Assembly: GCA_020724525.1 (NCBI GenBank)
Contig: DYGU01000004.1
Location: 1 to 35,099, forward strand
DNA length: 35,099 bases
Reading direction: 5' to 3'
DNA from: Dehalococcoides mccartyi
Lineage (GTDB): Bacteria; Chloroflexota; Dehalococcoidia; GIF9; DYGU01
Positions 1-13,154 of this stretch are shown here, one piece after another. The translations under genes were made by a program, and so were the position numbers. The number at the start of each line of letters is the position of its first letter. Position 1 is the stretch's first letter. The notes under the pieces were generated by a model that worked only from the letters and a program-made list of their open reading frames with translations, did no database searches and was not told the origin of the DNA.

Positions 1-16
1 CTCCTTTTTTCTTATT

Positions 17-520
17 TTACAGGTGCACTGTGCGCTCATTTAATTCTCCTCCTTTAGTGAAAAATTTGCGTAATTCCCGGCTCATAGCTTGCCAGTGAGT
101 TCCCTGCCAGTAAATACGGTGGCAGGAGGGGCATTCCATATATTGGTTCTGGGTTTTGAAAACATAAGGCGGCACCAAATTAGATACCTCACCCTTGTTT
201 CGGCTTACCAATTCCTGATTGCATTCGAGACACAGAGAAAAAGGTTTAAATCGGCTTAAGTTTAGAGCTGTCACCACCTGTTTTAGTTGTGCCTTCGGAT
301 TGTCCTCCTCAATAAAAATAACCTTCAGCCTGCCACTGGTAACCAGGCGACGTTTTAAAATCTGGGTGTCTCGGGTCAAAATTATTCTATCCTGAGACAG
401 AGCAACATTTATCATTTTGCCATCGTCCGCTTCCTTAAATAAAAGCGTATCATAACCCATTATCCTTAGCCACTTTGCCAGTTTGCCAGCATTATTGTCA
501 ACAATGAATTTAGTGTCCAT
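17..520 (-). CDS. Mut7-C RNAse domain protein
   Basis: A 167-residue protein of the Mut7-C (DUF82) family, a PIN-related putative RNase domain. The N-terminus (residues about 1-80) has the acidic positions expected of the PIN-like fold: FIVDNN near residue 8, GYD near 24, and an ILTRD segment around residue 50. The C-terminus carries a zinc ribbon: C-x2-C near residue 97 and CPSC near 132, followed by the family hallmark RIYWQGTHW. Length is normal for stand-alone bacterial members. It is the last of three minus-strand genes (CorA, queuosine transporter, Mut7-C) with spacers of 24-32 bp, probably one transcript. The RNase role is known only by family inference; the substrate is unknown. Family assignment is secure. 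Confidence 0.9.
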   Translation of the reverse strand: MDTKFIVDNNAGKLAKWLRIMGYDTLLFKEADDGKMINVALSQDRIILTRDTQILKRRLVTSGRLKVIFIEEDNPKAQLKQVVTALNLSRFKPFSLCLECNQELVSRNKGEVSNLVPPYVFKTQNQYMECPSCHRIYWQGTHWQAMSRELRKFFTKGGELNERTVHL

Positions 521-544
521 GGCTATTTTATTTAATTGACCTTA

Positions 545-1213
545 TTAAGTAATATACAGGGGGTTGAAATTGGTATCATAGTCATAAGTATCAATACCTT
601 CTTTTTTCTTTAGATAACCCACGGTGGCGTAGGTGAAAGGGGTGGCTACTGTTTCATAAGCTGTTTTTATAAGCCAGTGACTTAGAATCATACCACCAAG
701 GATAGGGATAGGTAGCTTTCCCCAAAAAGCAATTGTCAGGACGATAAGGGTATCAACTCCTTGCCCGGCTAAGGTTGAACCTATAGTCCTCATCCACAAC
801 CAGCGTCCTTTAGTCCTTATTTTCATTTTAGCCAGAACAAAAGAATTGACAAATTCACCGGCTAAATAAGCTAAGAAGGAAGCTAACAAGAAACGGGGGG
901 TGCTGCCCAGAATGCGCTCATAAGCCTCTTGGGCTTCAAAAACTGGTGCTGGAGGCAGGAGTTTGCCAATCCAGATAGCCAACACGGCAATTAAGTTACA
1001 GAAAAACCCAAGCCAGATTACTCTTCGGGCTTGCTGATATCCATAAACTTCAGTAAGAACATCCCCAAGGATATAACTCAGGGGAAAGATGATTATGCCT
1101 GCAGGCAGGGTTAACTTACCAATACTTATCTGCTTTACGATAATAATATTAGCAGTGATAAGGCAGGTGACAAAGAGGGCAGCGACAACCACGAGTCGGT
1201 AAGAGACGGTCAT
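545..1213 (-). CDS. yhhQ: Queuosine precursor transporter (YhhQ/VUT family)
   Basis: A 222-residue integral membrane protein of the VUT/YhhQ family (ECF-transporter-like; imports queuine or preQ0/preQ1). About six hydrophobic segments are visible, beginning at residues 6-26. The family signature is the GDVLTEVYGYQQARR segment around residues 50-64, and a second conserved stretch, LAGEFVNSFVLAKMK, lies near residue 118. The ATG at 1213 is the natural start. A QueF homologue at 11477 makes a queuosine role more plausible: an organism encoding QueF can make preQ1 from preQ0, so the transporter may supply preQ0 or salvage preQ1. Substrate specificity cannot be told from sequence. Confidence 0.9.
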   Translation of the reverse strand: MTVSYRLVVVAALFVTCLITANIIIVKQISIGKLTLPAGIIIFPLSYILGDVLTEVYGYQQARRVIWLGFFCNLIAVLAIWIGKLLPPAPVFEAQEAYERILGSTPRFLLASFLAYLAGEFVNSFVLAKMKIRTKGRWLWMRTIGSTLAGQGVDTLIVLTIAFWGKLPIPILGGMILSHWLIKTAYETVATPFTYATVGYLKKKEGIDTYDYDTNFNPLYIT

Positions 1214-1245
1214 GAGAAAAGGCTTTTACCCCTAACAATCTCCGG

Positions 1246-2217
1246 CTAAATCCATCGGCGACGACGAAAGTAAAAGAGCATAGCTACAGCTATTAAAAGC
1301 ATGATAAAAAGGATTACAGCCAGGGTAGTATAACTAATTATGCCAACATCGATTCCCCCCGGTAAGGCTACGTTCATACCGAAAATACTGGCAATGAGGG
1401 TACCTGGCGCCATAATAGCCATTATAATGGTGAGTATTCTCATTATTTCCTGAATGCGGTGGGAGGTTAGCCAATTGCTGGTATCAACCAGCCCATCAAC
1501 AACCTCTTTGCAGTCCTCAAGACCATCCCAGATTTTGCGGATATGGTCAGCAATATCACCGAAATAAATTTCAGGGTCTTCTTTAAAGAAAGGATACTCC
1601 TCCCTCTCCAGTGCCTCAACGACACCAATCTGAGGATGAACAACACGGCGGAAAGAGATAAGGTCGCGACGAATAAGTGAAATTTCGCGGACTGTTTCTG
1701 GAACTGCTCGGGCAAAAATGAAGTCTTCTGCTTTCTCAAGGTTTTCAATAACTTTATTTAAGATGGGGAAGCAGTAATTAACCAATCTGTCTAGAATATG
1801 GTAAAGGAGATAGCTTGAGCTCCGACCCATATATGTCTGCCGAGTCTCCTCATCAATCTGACATTCTTTAAAGAATTTAGCCAGGGGTTTAAGGTCACCG
1901 GAACAATGGACGGTGACCAGATAATTTTCACCAATAAAAATATCTACTTCACTGGGGGTAGTCACCCGGTTTTCTTTGTCATAAACCGGAAAGTGTAAAA
2001 CAATGAAGAGGTGGTCTTCATACTCATCAATTTTAGGCCGCTGGATTCGGCTGGTAACATCGTCCAGATTAAGGGGGTGGAAATTGAAATGCTCAGCCAG
2101 ATAAGTAACCTCACCGCGGGTTGGCTTTTCTATATAGACCCAGGTCAATCTCCCATGAGTTACCATTTCCAGATTTAGCTTCTTCTTTTCCAGATCAATT
2201 AAGGGCATGGACATCAC
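1246..2217 (-). CDS. corA: CorA-family magnesium/cobalt transporter
   Basis: A 323-residue CorA/MIT-family divalent cation channel. A long soluble N-terminal domain (about residues 1-260) with a charged helical region near 150-240 is followed by two C-terminal transmembrane helices. The first helix ends in the ion-selectivity motif GMN (in IFGMNVALPGG, near residue 280). The basic tail FRRRRWI sits on the cytoplasmic side. Three starts are possible: GTG 2217, ATG 2214 and ATG 2208; the protein differs by only three residues, and no strong Shine-Dalgarno decides between them. It is first in a minus-strand gene set with the queuosine transporter and Mut7-C protein. Confidence 0.93.
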   Translation of the reverse strand: MMSMPLIDLEKKKLNLEMVTHGRLTWVYIEKPTRGEVTYLAEHFNFHPLNLDDVTSRIQRPKIDEYEDHLFIVLHFPVYDKENRVTTPSEVDIFIGENYLVTVHCSGDLKPLAKFFKECQIDEETRQTYMGRSSSYLLYHILDRLVNYCFPILNKVIENLEKAEDFIFARAVPETVREISLIRRDLISFRRVVHPQIGVVEALEREEYPFFKEDPEIYFGDIADHIRKIWDGLEDCKEVVDGLVDTSNWLTSHRIQEIMRILTIIMAIMAPGTLIASIFGMNVALPGGIDVGIISYTTLAVILFIMLLIAVAMLFYFRRRRWI

Positions 2218-2330
2218 TAATCTCGGCTGGAAATTTTAACCTTATTTTACCACAATTCAAGCATAAATAGGGGGTTGCTAAAAAGTCCTCATGTCTTTCC
2301 AAAGTAAACCTATGCTTAACCCGTCTTTAA

Positions 2331-2370
2331 ATTCGGGGCCCCCTGAAAAACGAAGTTTTTCAGGGGTTTT
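2331..2370. repeat. 12-3-12 hairpin element, copy 1
   Basis: CCCCTGAAAAAC (2340-2351), loop GAA, GTTTTTCAGGGG (2355-2366): a perfect 12-bp stem with a 3-nt loop. It is immediately preceded by GGGG (2335-2338) and C, so the CCCC arm could alternatively pair with the upstream G-tract. A near-identical copy in the opposite orientation lies at 32345-32380. Just upstream, at about 2268-2290, AAATAGGGGGTTGCTAAA resembles the outer end of the CATTGCGAG elements elsewhere in the window. It lies between the divergently read corA and zinc-ribbon genes. Confidence 0.8.
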
Positions 2371-2399
2371 AAATAGTCATTGTTAGCCGGTTCCACCCC

Positions 2400-2428
2400 T
2401 TGACAAACTGCCTAATTGGTGATACATT
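2400..2428 (+). promoter_or_regulatory. Sigma-70-type promoter for the zinc-ribbon gene
   Basis: A perfect -35 TTGACA (2400-2405), a 17-bp spacer and a -10 TACATT (2423-2428). The start codon it would serve (GTG 2481) lies about 50 nt downstream, with AAAGGAGG at 2464-2471. Confidence 0.7.
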
Positions 2429-2480
2429 TGTTTCACGAACACTTGGTCATAAAATGCTAAAAGAAAGGAGGTTTATCGGG

Positions 2481-2750
2481 GTGCCAAGTATAAAGGAGTT
2501 ACTGGGGTGTCCTAAATGTGGCTGTACTATTTTACCGGATGCTATTAAATGCCCTAATTGCGGCACGACTTATGATGACAATGGGACAGGGAATGTGGTC
2601 GATAAGATTACTTATTCTCCCCAGCCCGGGATAAGGGAAATAGGCATTAAAGCCATAGTAGCTTACTATCAGTTTACTTGTCCTCATCATGGCAGAGTTA
2701 ATGTTAGGGCTACTGTTATGGCTCCAACTATTAAGTGTCCCTTTTGCTAA
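2481..2750 (+). CDS. Small zinc-ribbon protein
   Basis: An 89-residue protein starting at GTG 2481. This start is chosen because AAAGGAGG (2464-2471) sits nine bases upstream and a good promoter ends at 2428; the reading frame is open further upstream to 2400, but that stretch holds the promoter. The sequence contains CPKCGC near residue 10 and CPNCG near residue 25, a double-cysteine zinc ribbon. A second metal-binding set is at the C-terminus: CPHHG near 70 and CPFC as the last four residues. No catalytic motif is visible. Function unknown; a regulatory or nucleic-acid-binding role is possible but unsupported. Confidence 0.7.
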   Translation: MPSIKELLGCPKCGCTILPDAIKCPNCGTTYDDNGTGNVVDKITYSPQPGIREIGIKAIVAYYQFTCPHHGRVNVRATVMAPTIKCPFC

Positions 2751-2757
2751 ATTGATA

Positions 2758-2792
2758 AACAACCCCCACCTCTTGACAAAAAGAGGGTTGTT
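2758..2792 (+). terminator. Hairpin after the zinc-ribbon gene
   Basis: AACAACCC (2758-2765) pairs with GGGTTGTT (2785-2792), eight bases below the stop codon at 2750. CCTCTT/AAGAGG inside can extend or compete with the stem. No clear T-run follows, so intrinsic termination is uncertain. Confidence 0.4.
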
Positions 2793-2878
2793 GATTGATT
2801 ATGAGACACGAAGGCTAATATTGTTGCTATAGGGCTGGCAAAGTCATAAGAAAATATCTGCTCCTAACAGTAATAATC

Positions 2879-3514
2879 TTGTTACTTTTACTTGGTTGTC
2901 GTACCGAGGCACCGGCTAAACTAGGTATTTCCTTTCCACCCTCTGAAGCCGATTTCACAGCTACTCCAACGCAAGGGTTTATCCCTTTCACTGTCACTTT
3001 CACAAATCAATCTAAAGGTAGCATCAGCCAGTGGCACTGGGATTTTGGCGATGGCAAATTCAGTAATGAGCTGGCACCAGTCCATATTTATACTACTGCT
3101 GGTAAGTTCACTGTTTCGTTAACCGTAACCGGTCCCGGTGGCAGCAACACTAAGACAAAAGTTGATTATATAGAAGCCAAGTTAGAAGTTATTTCCTGGG
3201 AAGAAGCCTGGAGGTATATCGGGCAGACTAAAGTTGTTGAGGGAATTGTTGTTGACGCCAAATATGCTGTCACCTCAAAAGGTCAGCCCACTTTTTTAAA
3301 CATAGGCAAGCCTTACCCACAGCCGGGAAGGTTTACTATACTTATCTGGGGTAGTGACCGACCAAAATTTGCCGCCAAATTTCCGCCCAACCCCGAGACC
3401 TATCTCTTAAACAAGCGCATCCAAGTAACCGGTGTCATTGGAGAATATCCCAAAGGCTCCGGCAACCCTGAAGTCATCCTCTCCGACCCTTCCCAGATTA
3501 AGGTCATAGAATGA
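2879..3514 (+). CDS. Lipoprotein with PKD domain and OB-like C-terminal domain
   Basis: A secreted lipoprotein. A lipobox LLLLLGC is followed by a PKD domain (about residues 22-98 from the TTG start) with the typical HWDFGDG core and ending GGSNTKTK. The remaining 110 residues form a beta-rich domain (VVEGIVV, FTILIWGSDRPKF, KRIQVTGVIGEY, ILSDPSQI) resembling an OB-fold seen in some extracellular nucleic-acid-associated proteins; that is inference. The TTG at 2879 leaves only six residues before the lipobox cysteine and no basic n-region. The open frame upstream encodes IRKYLLLTVIILLLLLGC, a textbook lipoprotein signal, so the true start is probably upstream, at ATA 2846 or CTG 2858. Likely anchored on the outer face of the membrane. 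Confidence 0.75.
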   Translation: MLLLLGCRTEAPAKLGISFPPSEADFTATPTQGFIPFTVTFTNQSKGSISQWHWDFGDGKFSNELAPVHIYTTAGKFTVSLTVTGPGGSNTKTKVDYIEAKLEVISWEEAWRYIGQTKVVEGIVVDAKYAVTSKGQPTFLNIGKPYPQPGRFTILIWGSDRPKFAAKFPPNPETYLLNKRIQVTGVIGEYPKGSGNPEVILSDPSQIKVIE

Positions 3515-3518
3515 AAAA

Positions 3519-3590
3519 TGGCAGCGGAGGGATTCGAACCCGCGACCAAGGGCTTATGAGTCCCCTGCTCTACCACTGAGCTACGCTGCC
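3519..3590 (-). tRNA. tRNA with CAT anticodon (Met, or Ile2)
   Basis: On the minus strand the acceptor stem is GGCAGCG (3590-3584) paired with CGCTGCC (3526-3520), with an A discriminator at 3519. The D-arm is GCTC..GAGC, the anticodon loop is CTCATAA, and the T-loop is TTCGAAT. No CCA is encoded. The G1-C72 pair argues against an initiator tRNA. Elongator Met versus Ile2 (lysidine-modified CAT) cannot be settled by eye; the TTGGTCG variable-loop region resembles Ile2. Two stem mismatches (A31-G39, and C50-T64) are visible. Confidence 0.9.
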
Positions 3591-3598
3591 TGTTTTTG

Positions 3599-3629
3599 AT
3601 TATACAACAGAATGTGGTTTTGGTGTCAA
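3599..3629 (-). promoter_or_regulatory. tRNA promoter
   Basis: On the minus strand TTGACA (3629-3624) and TATAAT (3604-3599) are both consensus, although the spacer is 19 bp. The -10 lies 9 bp before the tRNA 5' end at 3590, as expected for a tRNA gene with almost no leader. Confidence 0.65.
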
Positions 3630-3685
3630 TTCTTTGGGCTTATCGTATACCTTTTCTCTATCATTAATAGACTGTGCTATACTAA

Positions 3686-6021
<2,336 letters not shown>

Positions 6022-6040
6022 GCTACTCCTAAAAAAGTTA

Positions 6041-6610
6041 ATGAAACTAATCGTTGGGCTGGGTAACCCAGGCAAGACTTATGCCTATAACCGCCATAAT
6101 ATTGGTTTCCGCTGCCTGAATCACTTCGCCAAACTCCATTCCATCCCCATCAAACACTACCAGTGCCACTCCCGAATTGGCACTGGTAAAGTAGATAGCA
6201 TTGAGGTACTACTGGCTAAACCCCAGACTTTTGTCAACAAAAGTGGCGATGCCGTAAGCCTATTAGTTAGCAGATATGATATCCCCACTAATGACCTCTG
6301 TGTTATCCACGATGACCTTGACCTGCCTTTAGGCAAAATCCGCCTCCGTCAGGGTGGTGGTGCCGGCGGGCACAAAGGAGTTGACTCCATAATTTCAGCT
6401 CTTAAGAGCCAGGACTTCTGCCGCATAAGAGTCGGCATTGGTCGCCCCAACCAGCCTGTTACTGATGAAGAAGTCATAGTTAAGTATGTCCTCGGCGACT
6501 TCATCCCCGAAGAAGACACAGTCATGAAACAGACCATTCCCCAGGTCTCCCAAGCCCTCTACTGCCTCCTCATCCAAGGCATAGAAATAGCCATGAATAG
6601 ATTTAACTAA
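6041..6610 (+). CDS. pth: Peptidyl-tRNA hydrolase
   Basis: A 189-residue peptidyl-tRNA hydrolase, which recycles tRNA from peptidyl-tRNAs released prematurely by ribosomes. The ATG at 6041 is chosen because the family begins with KLIVGLGNPG; the frame is open further upstream but that sequence is not family-like. Catalytic N9 (GLGNPG), H19 (NRHNIG) and the aspartate of HDDLDLPLG near residue 93 are present, as are NKSGDAV and GGAGGHKGVDSI. The 3' end, including stop and downstream sequence (6574-6626), recurs at 6934-6986. Confidence 0.97.
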   Translation: MKLIVGLGNPGKTYAYNRHNIGFRCLNHFAKLHSIPIKHYQCHSRIGTGKVDSIEVLLAKPQTFVNKSGDAVSLLVSRYDIPTNDLCVIHDDLDLPLGKIRLRQGGGAGGHKGVDSIISALKSQDFCRIRVGIGRPNQPVTDEEVIVKYVLGDFIPEEDTVMKQTIPQVSQALYCLLIQGIEIAMNRFN

Positions 6611-6626
6611 AACAAAGCTTTTATAG
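6574..6626 (+). repeat. Direct repeat of pth 3' end, left copy
   Basis: A 53-bp segment covering the last 11 codons of pth, its stop and 16 bp beyond. The same segment with two substitutions is at 6934-6986, 360 bp downstream. The last 10 bp before each 3'-end copy region also share ACCATTCCCC (6532 and 6922), suggesting that the right copy is a longer but internally deleted duplicate. Confidence 0.9.
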
Positions 6627-6692
6627 TAAAATACCAAAAGAATTGCCAAAGGTTTAGTTCGTTTATAAAAGCTCGTCTATAGAGGGGCAACT

Positions 6693-6860
6693 TTGAATAA
6701 AGACACAATATTTCTTATTCTTTTTTTATTATTTGCTCTTTTTTTCATCATATCCTGGTGGGGGGAAACAATCTTAGGGAGAATATTTATAATCATATGT
6801 TCTGCTTTTGCCGGCTATTTTCTTGCCAGAATAATAAGAGAAAAGAGAGCTAAAAAATAA
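6693..6860 (+). CDS. Small two-helix membrane protein
   Basis: A 55-residue ORF starting at TTG 6693, with AGAGGGG at 6681-6687 as ribosome binding site. It reads MNKDTIFLILFLLFALFF and onward through a WWGE turn, a second hydrophobic helix (IFIIICSAFAGYFLA) and a basic tail IIREKRAKK. Two transmembrane helices with the C-terminus in the cytoplasm are expected. It lies between the two copies of the duplicated pth 3' end, so it belongs to the inserted accessory segment. Function unknown; no recognised family. The clean helix-tail architecture and RBS support a real gene. Confidence 0.6.
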   Translation: MNKDTIFLILFLLFALFFIISWWGETILGRIFIIICSAFAGYFLARIIREKRAKK

Positions 6861-6933
6861 ATTTAATTTCCAAACTACAGAGCTTGATCAGTCACTTTAC
6901 TTCAAAGAAGTAATGGGATAAACCATTCCCCAC

Positions 6934-6986
6934 CCAAGGCGTAGAAATAACCATGAATAGATTTAACTAAAACAAAGCTTTTATAA
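6934..6986 (+). repeat. Direct repeat of pth 3' end, right copy
   Basis: Right-hand partner of 6574-6626 (2 mismatches over 53 bp). It ends eight bases before the ATG of the DNA methylase, so the methylase's upstream region is made of duplicated pth tail. Confidence 0.9.
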
Positions 6987-6994
6987 GAAAACGG

Positions 6995-7888
6995 ATGAGA
7001 GAAGTTACCAGAGAGGAATATCAAGAGTTTTTAAAGACTCATAAAGAGGTAATCATAGAGGAAACTCCTGTCAAACTCGTTAACTGGGGGAAGATTAGCC
7101 TATTTGAACCAAAAGAATTCGCTTTAGAGAAGACAACAGTCTGGTCTTTTGAAAACCGAGGGAAGTGGGCAACACACCGGGGAAATTATCGGGCTAATTG
7201 GGCTCCTGAGATTCCAAGAAATTTGATCCTCCGCTATACAAATCCTGGTGGCCTGGTTCTGGACCAGATGGTTGGCTCAGGGACTACTTTAGTAGAGTGC
7301 AAACTTTTGGGCAGGGATGGCGTGGGAGTGGACATAAATCTTGATGCTATAATGGTTGCTTGGAATAGACTCGATTTTACCTATGCTGCAACAAACACCG
7401 TCCAAAAGCTATACCAAGGGGATGCTCGCCACTTAAATTTGATTGAAAAGGAAAGTATAGACCTCATAGCCACTCATCCACCTTACGCTAATATTGTGCC
7501 ATTTTCTAAGCAAAAAAAAATAGAAGGCGACCTTTCCCAAGTACGTTCTATAGGTGAGTTTATCGCCGGAATGAGGGAGATAGCTAATGAAAGTTTTAGG
7601 GTCTTAAAGCCAGGTAAGCATTGTGCCATCCTCGTCGGAGATACACACCGACACAAACACTATGTGCCTATAGCGTATAGGGTCATGGAGACATTTCTGG
7701 ATGTTGGCTTCATTCTGCGAGAAGATGTGATTAAGAGACAATGGCATACCCAAACTATGAGAGGACGCTGGAAGGAAAGCTGTGATCACAATTTCCTTTT
7801 GACCTATCATGAGCATCTTTTTATATTCCGAAAACCCGATAAGAACGAAAAACTATCTAAATTCAAAGAAAGTATGAAATGGCATTAA
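6995..7888 (+). CDS. DNA methyltransferase (amino-methylating, N4/N6 type)
   Basis: A 297-residue SAM-dependent DNA amino-methyltransferase. Motif I (SAM binding) is VLDQMVGSGTTL at about 90-101, followed by GVGVDIN (motif II). The catalytic motif IV is the variant THPPY near 162, replacing the usual (S/D/N)PPY; HPPY variants are known in this superfamily. Motif order I then IV indicates a non-beta class arrangement. No separate target-recognition domain is obvious. The next ORF overlaps its 3' end by 10 bp, as in compact restriction-modification pairs. Target sequence unknown. It lies in an accessory patch behind the duplicated pth tail. Confidence 0.85.
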   Translation: MREVTREEYQEFLKTHKEVIIEETPVKLVNWGKISLFEPKEFALEKTTVWSFENRGKWATHRGNYRANWAPEIPRNLILRYTNPGGLVLDQMVGSGTTLVECKLLGRDGVGVDINLDAIMVAWNRLDFTYAATNTVQKLYQGDARHLNLIEKESIDLIATHPPYANIVPFSKQKKIEGDLSQVRSIGEFIAGMREIANESFRVLKPGKHCAILVGDTHRHKHYVPIAYRVMETFLDVGFILREDVIKRQWHTQTMRGRWKESCDHNFLLTYHEHLFIFRKPDKNEKLSKFKESMKWH

Positions 7889-8349
7889 TCCCAATCTACA
7901 CAGCACAAAATGGAACCGTTATCGGGGTTGTGAAAGGAGGAAAATCTCTCTACAACTTCCGTGTTAAATATCGAGGACAAGGTAAACAGGAACGAACGCC
8001 CAAGCATATGCATGTTATCATCGACCTTTATATGAAGTTAGTCGGTAACGAGCCACTTACTATGCGAATGGTCGACCACATCATCAACAACATTATTCTT
8101 AAGGTTAGCCCGGCTACTGCCTTCCCACCAAAGCTACAAATATTTCAGCCATCGCAAGTGCAAACATATCAAGTGCTCAATCAGTATGGGGAATATCCTG
8201 TTGACTTTCTGCTCGTAGTGACTGAACTTATCCAAATTCAAGAAAAAACCAACTATCCCACCGGAACTTTGAATCTTAATCTATTTCAACTCTTTAGGAG
8301 AAAGGCAGATATTTTTAGTGTTGTAAGTGCTGCTACTTTTCGCAGATAG
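7879..8349 (+). CDS. Uncharacterised partner of the DNA methylase
   Basis: A 156-residue protein whose ATG lies inside the methylase 3' end (10-bp overlap), implying translational coupling. I do not recognise the family. The N-terminal 45 residues (PIYTAQNGTVIGVVKGGKSL and VKYRGQGKQERTPKHMHV) look like a compact basic beta domain. The middle has a helical stretch, HVIIDLYMKLVGNEPLTMR, and the C-terminus ends NLFQLFRRKADIF. No PD-(D/E)xK, HNH or GIY-YIG nuclease motif is evident, so calling it a restriction enzyme would be context only. A specificity or nuclease partner of the methylase is the leading inference; a truncated product is possible. Confidence 0.55.
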   Translation: MALIPIYTAQNGTVIGVVKGGKSLYNFRVKYRGQGKQERTPKHMHVIIDLYMKLVGNEPLTMRMVDHIINNIILKVSPATAFPPKLQIFQPSQVQTYQVLNQYGEYPVDFLLVVTELIQIQEKTNYPTGTLNLNLFQLFRRKADIFSVVSAATFRR

Positions 8350-8437
8350 GAACGAGATCTAGTCCTGATTCATTGTTATCCATCCAACCGAATGTTATAA
8401 TTCGCTTCTAAACTACAGCACAAAGTCGTAGCCAAAA

Positions 8438-8554
8438 ATGGTTAAAGAAGATGCCAAAGGCAAGTTAGTAGGCATAGAAGTTCTTTCTGCATCCAACCGT
8501 ATAAATTTGGGACATTTGCTACCGGTAGAGATAACCAAAGAAGTGGCAAAGTAG
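8438..8554 (+). pseudogene. DUF2283 domain remnant
   Basis: A 38-codon ORF, ATG to TAG, encoding DAKGKLVGIEVLSASNRI and ending LLPVEITKEVAK. This matches the C-terminal half of DUF2283 proteins (compare GGNIIGVEILNWLPIG in the intact protein at 13450). The N-terminal strands expected before it are missing from 8350-8437, so it is a truncated remnant. DUF2283 proteins are commonly antitoxin-like partners. The rest of 8350-8639 shows no further gene. Confidence 0.55.
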
Positions 8555-8639
8555 TAGAACCCTGGTAGATTGACTCCTGAATTAGGGCATAGACCTGAAG
8601 TGGATAGAATTAATAAGACGACAATTATCTGGACAAATA

Positions 8640-11476
<2,837 letters not shown>

Positions 11477-11477
<1 letters not shown>

Positions 11478-11896
11478 TGAGTGAACTAAAAAATAGGGTG
11501 AAAAGCCTCAAGTTAGAATATAAGGGCTACCCCCAAAAAGAATTGCTAATATCTATGCCCAATCCTAATCCCGAGAGGGAATATGAAGTAGAAATAACTT
11601 ATGACGAATTCACTTGTCTCTGCCCTCTCAATCCCGGCCAACCCGATTATGCTTCCATCAATATCAAGTATGTCCCTGACCAGGAGATAGTGGAACTTAA
11701 GTCCCTAAAGTTTTACCTTACCAGTTACCGGACAGTGGAAATATTCTACGAAGCAGCTACTAACCGAATACTGGAGGATTTAGTTAACCTCCTTAAACCA
11801 AGCAGGATAGAAATTGTCACTGATTGGAATATAAGAGGCGGAACTAAAGCTAAAGTCAAAGCCAGCTACACAAAAGAGTTATTAGAAACCCTGTAA
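11477..11896 (+). CDS. queF: NADPH-dependent 7-cyano-7-deazaguanine reductase QueF
   Basis: A 139-residue single-domain QueF, reducing preQ0 to preQ1 in queuosine synthesis. The catalytic cysteine lies in FTCLCPLNPGQPDYAS (about 49-64), with the catalytic Asp in GQPD. The QueF signature motif is VELKSLKFYLTSYR, about 75-88, giving the NADPH-binding strand. The usual FHE substrate motif is FYE here (IFYEAATNRI), keeping the glutamate but not the histidine; I believe similar variants occur in other unimodular QueF proteins. Its ATG overlaps the MBL stop codon. A queuosine-precursor transporter is at 545-1213. Confidence 0.93.
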
Positions 11897-11932
11897 AAGC
11901 TGGCGATTTTATGAGGTAAAGAGGGGAATGAA

Positions 11933-13151
<1,219 letters not shown>

Positions 13152-13154
13152 CAA

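Noticed and set aside
3519-3590. Initiator tRNA-fMet
   Set aside because: The G1-C72 base pair and mismatched anticodon stem (lacking three G-C pairs next to the loop) do not fit the bacterial initiator.
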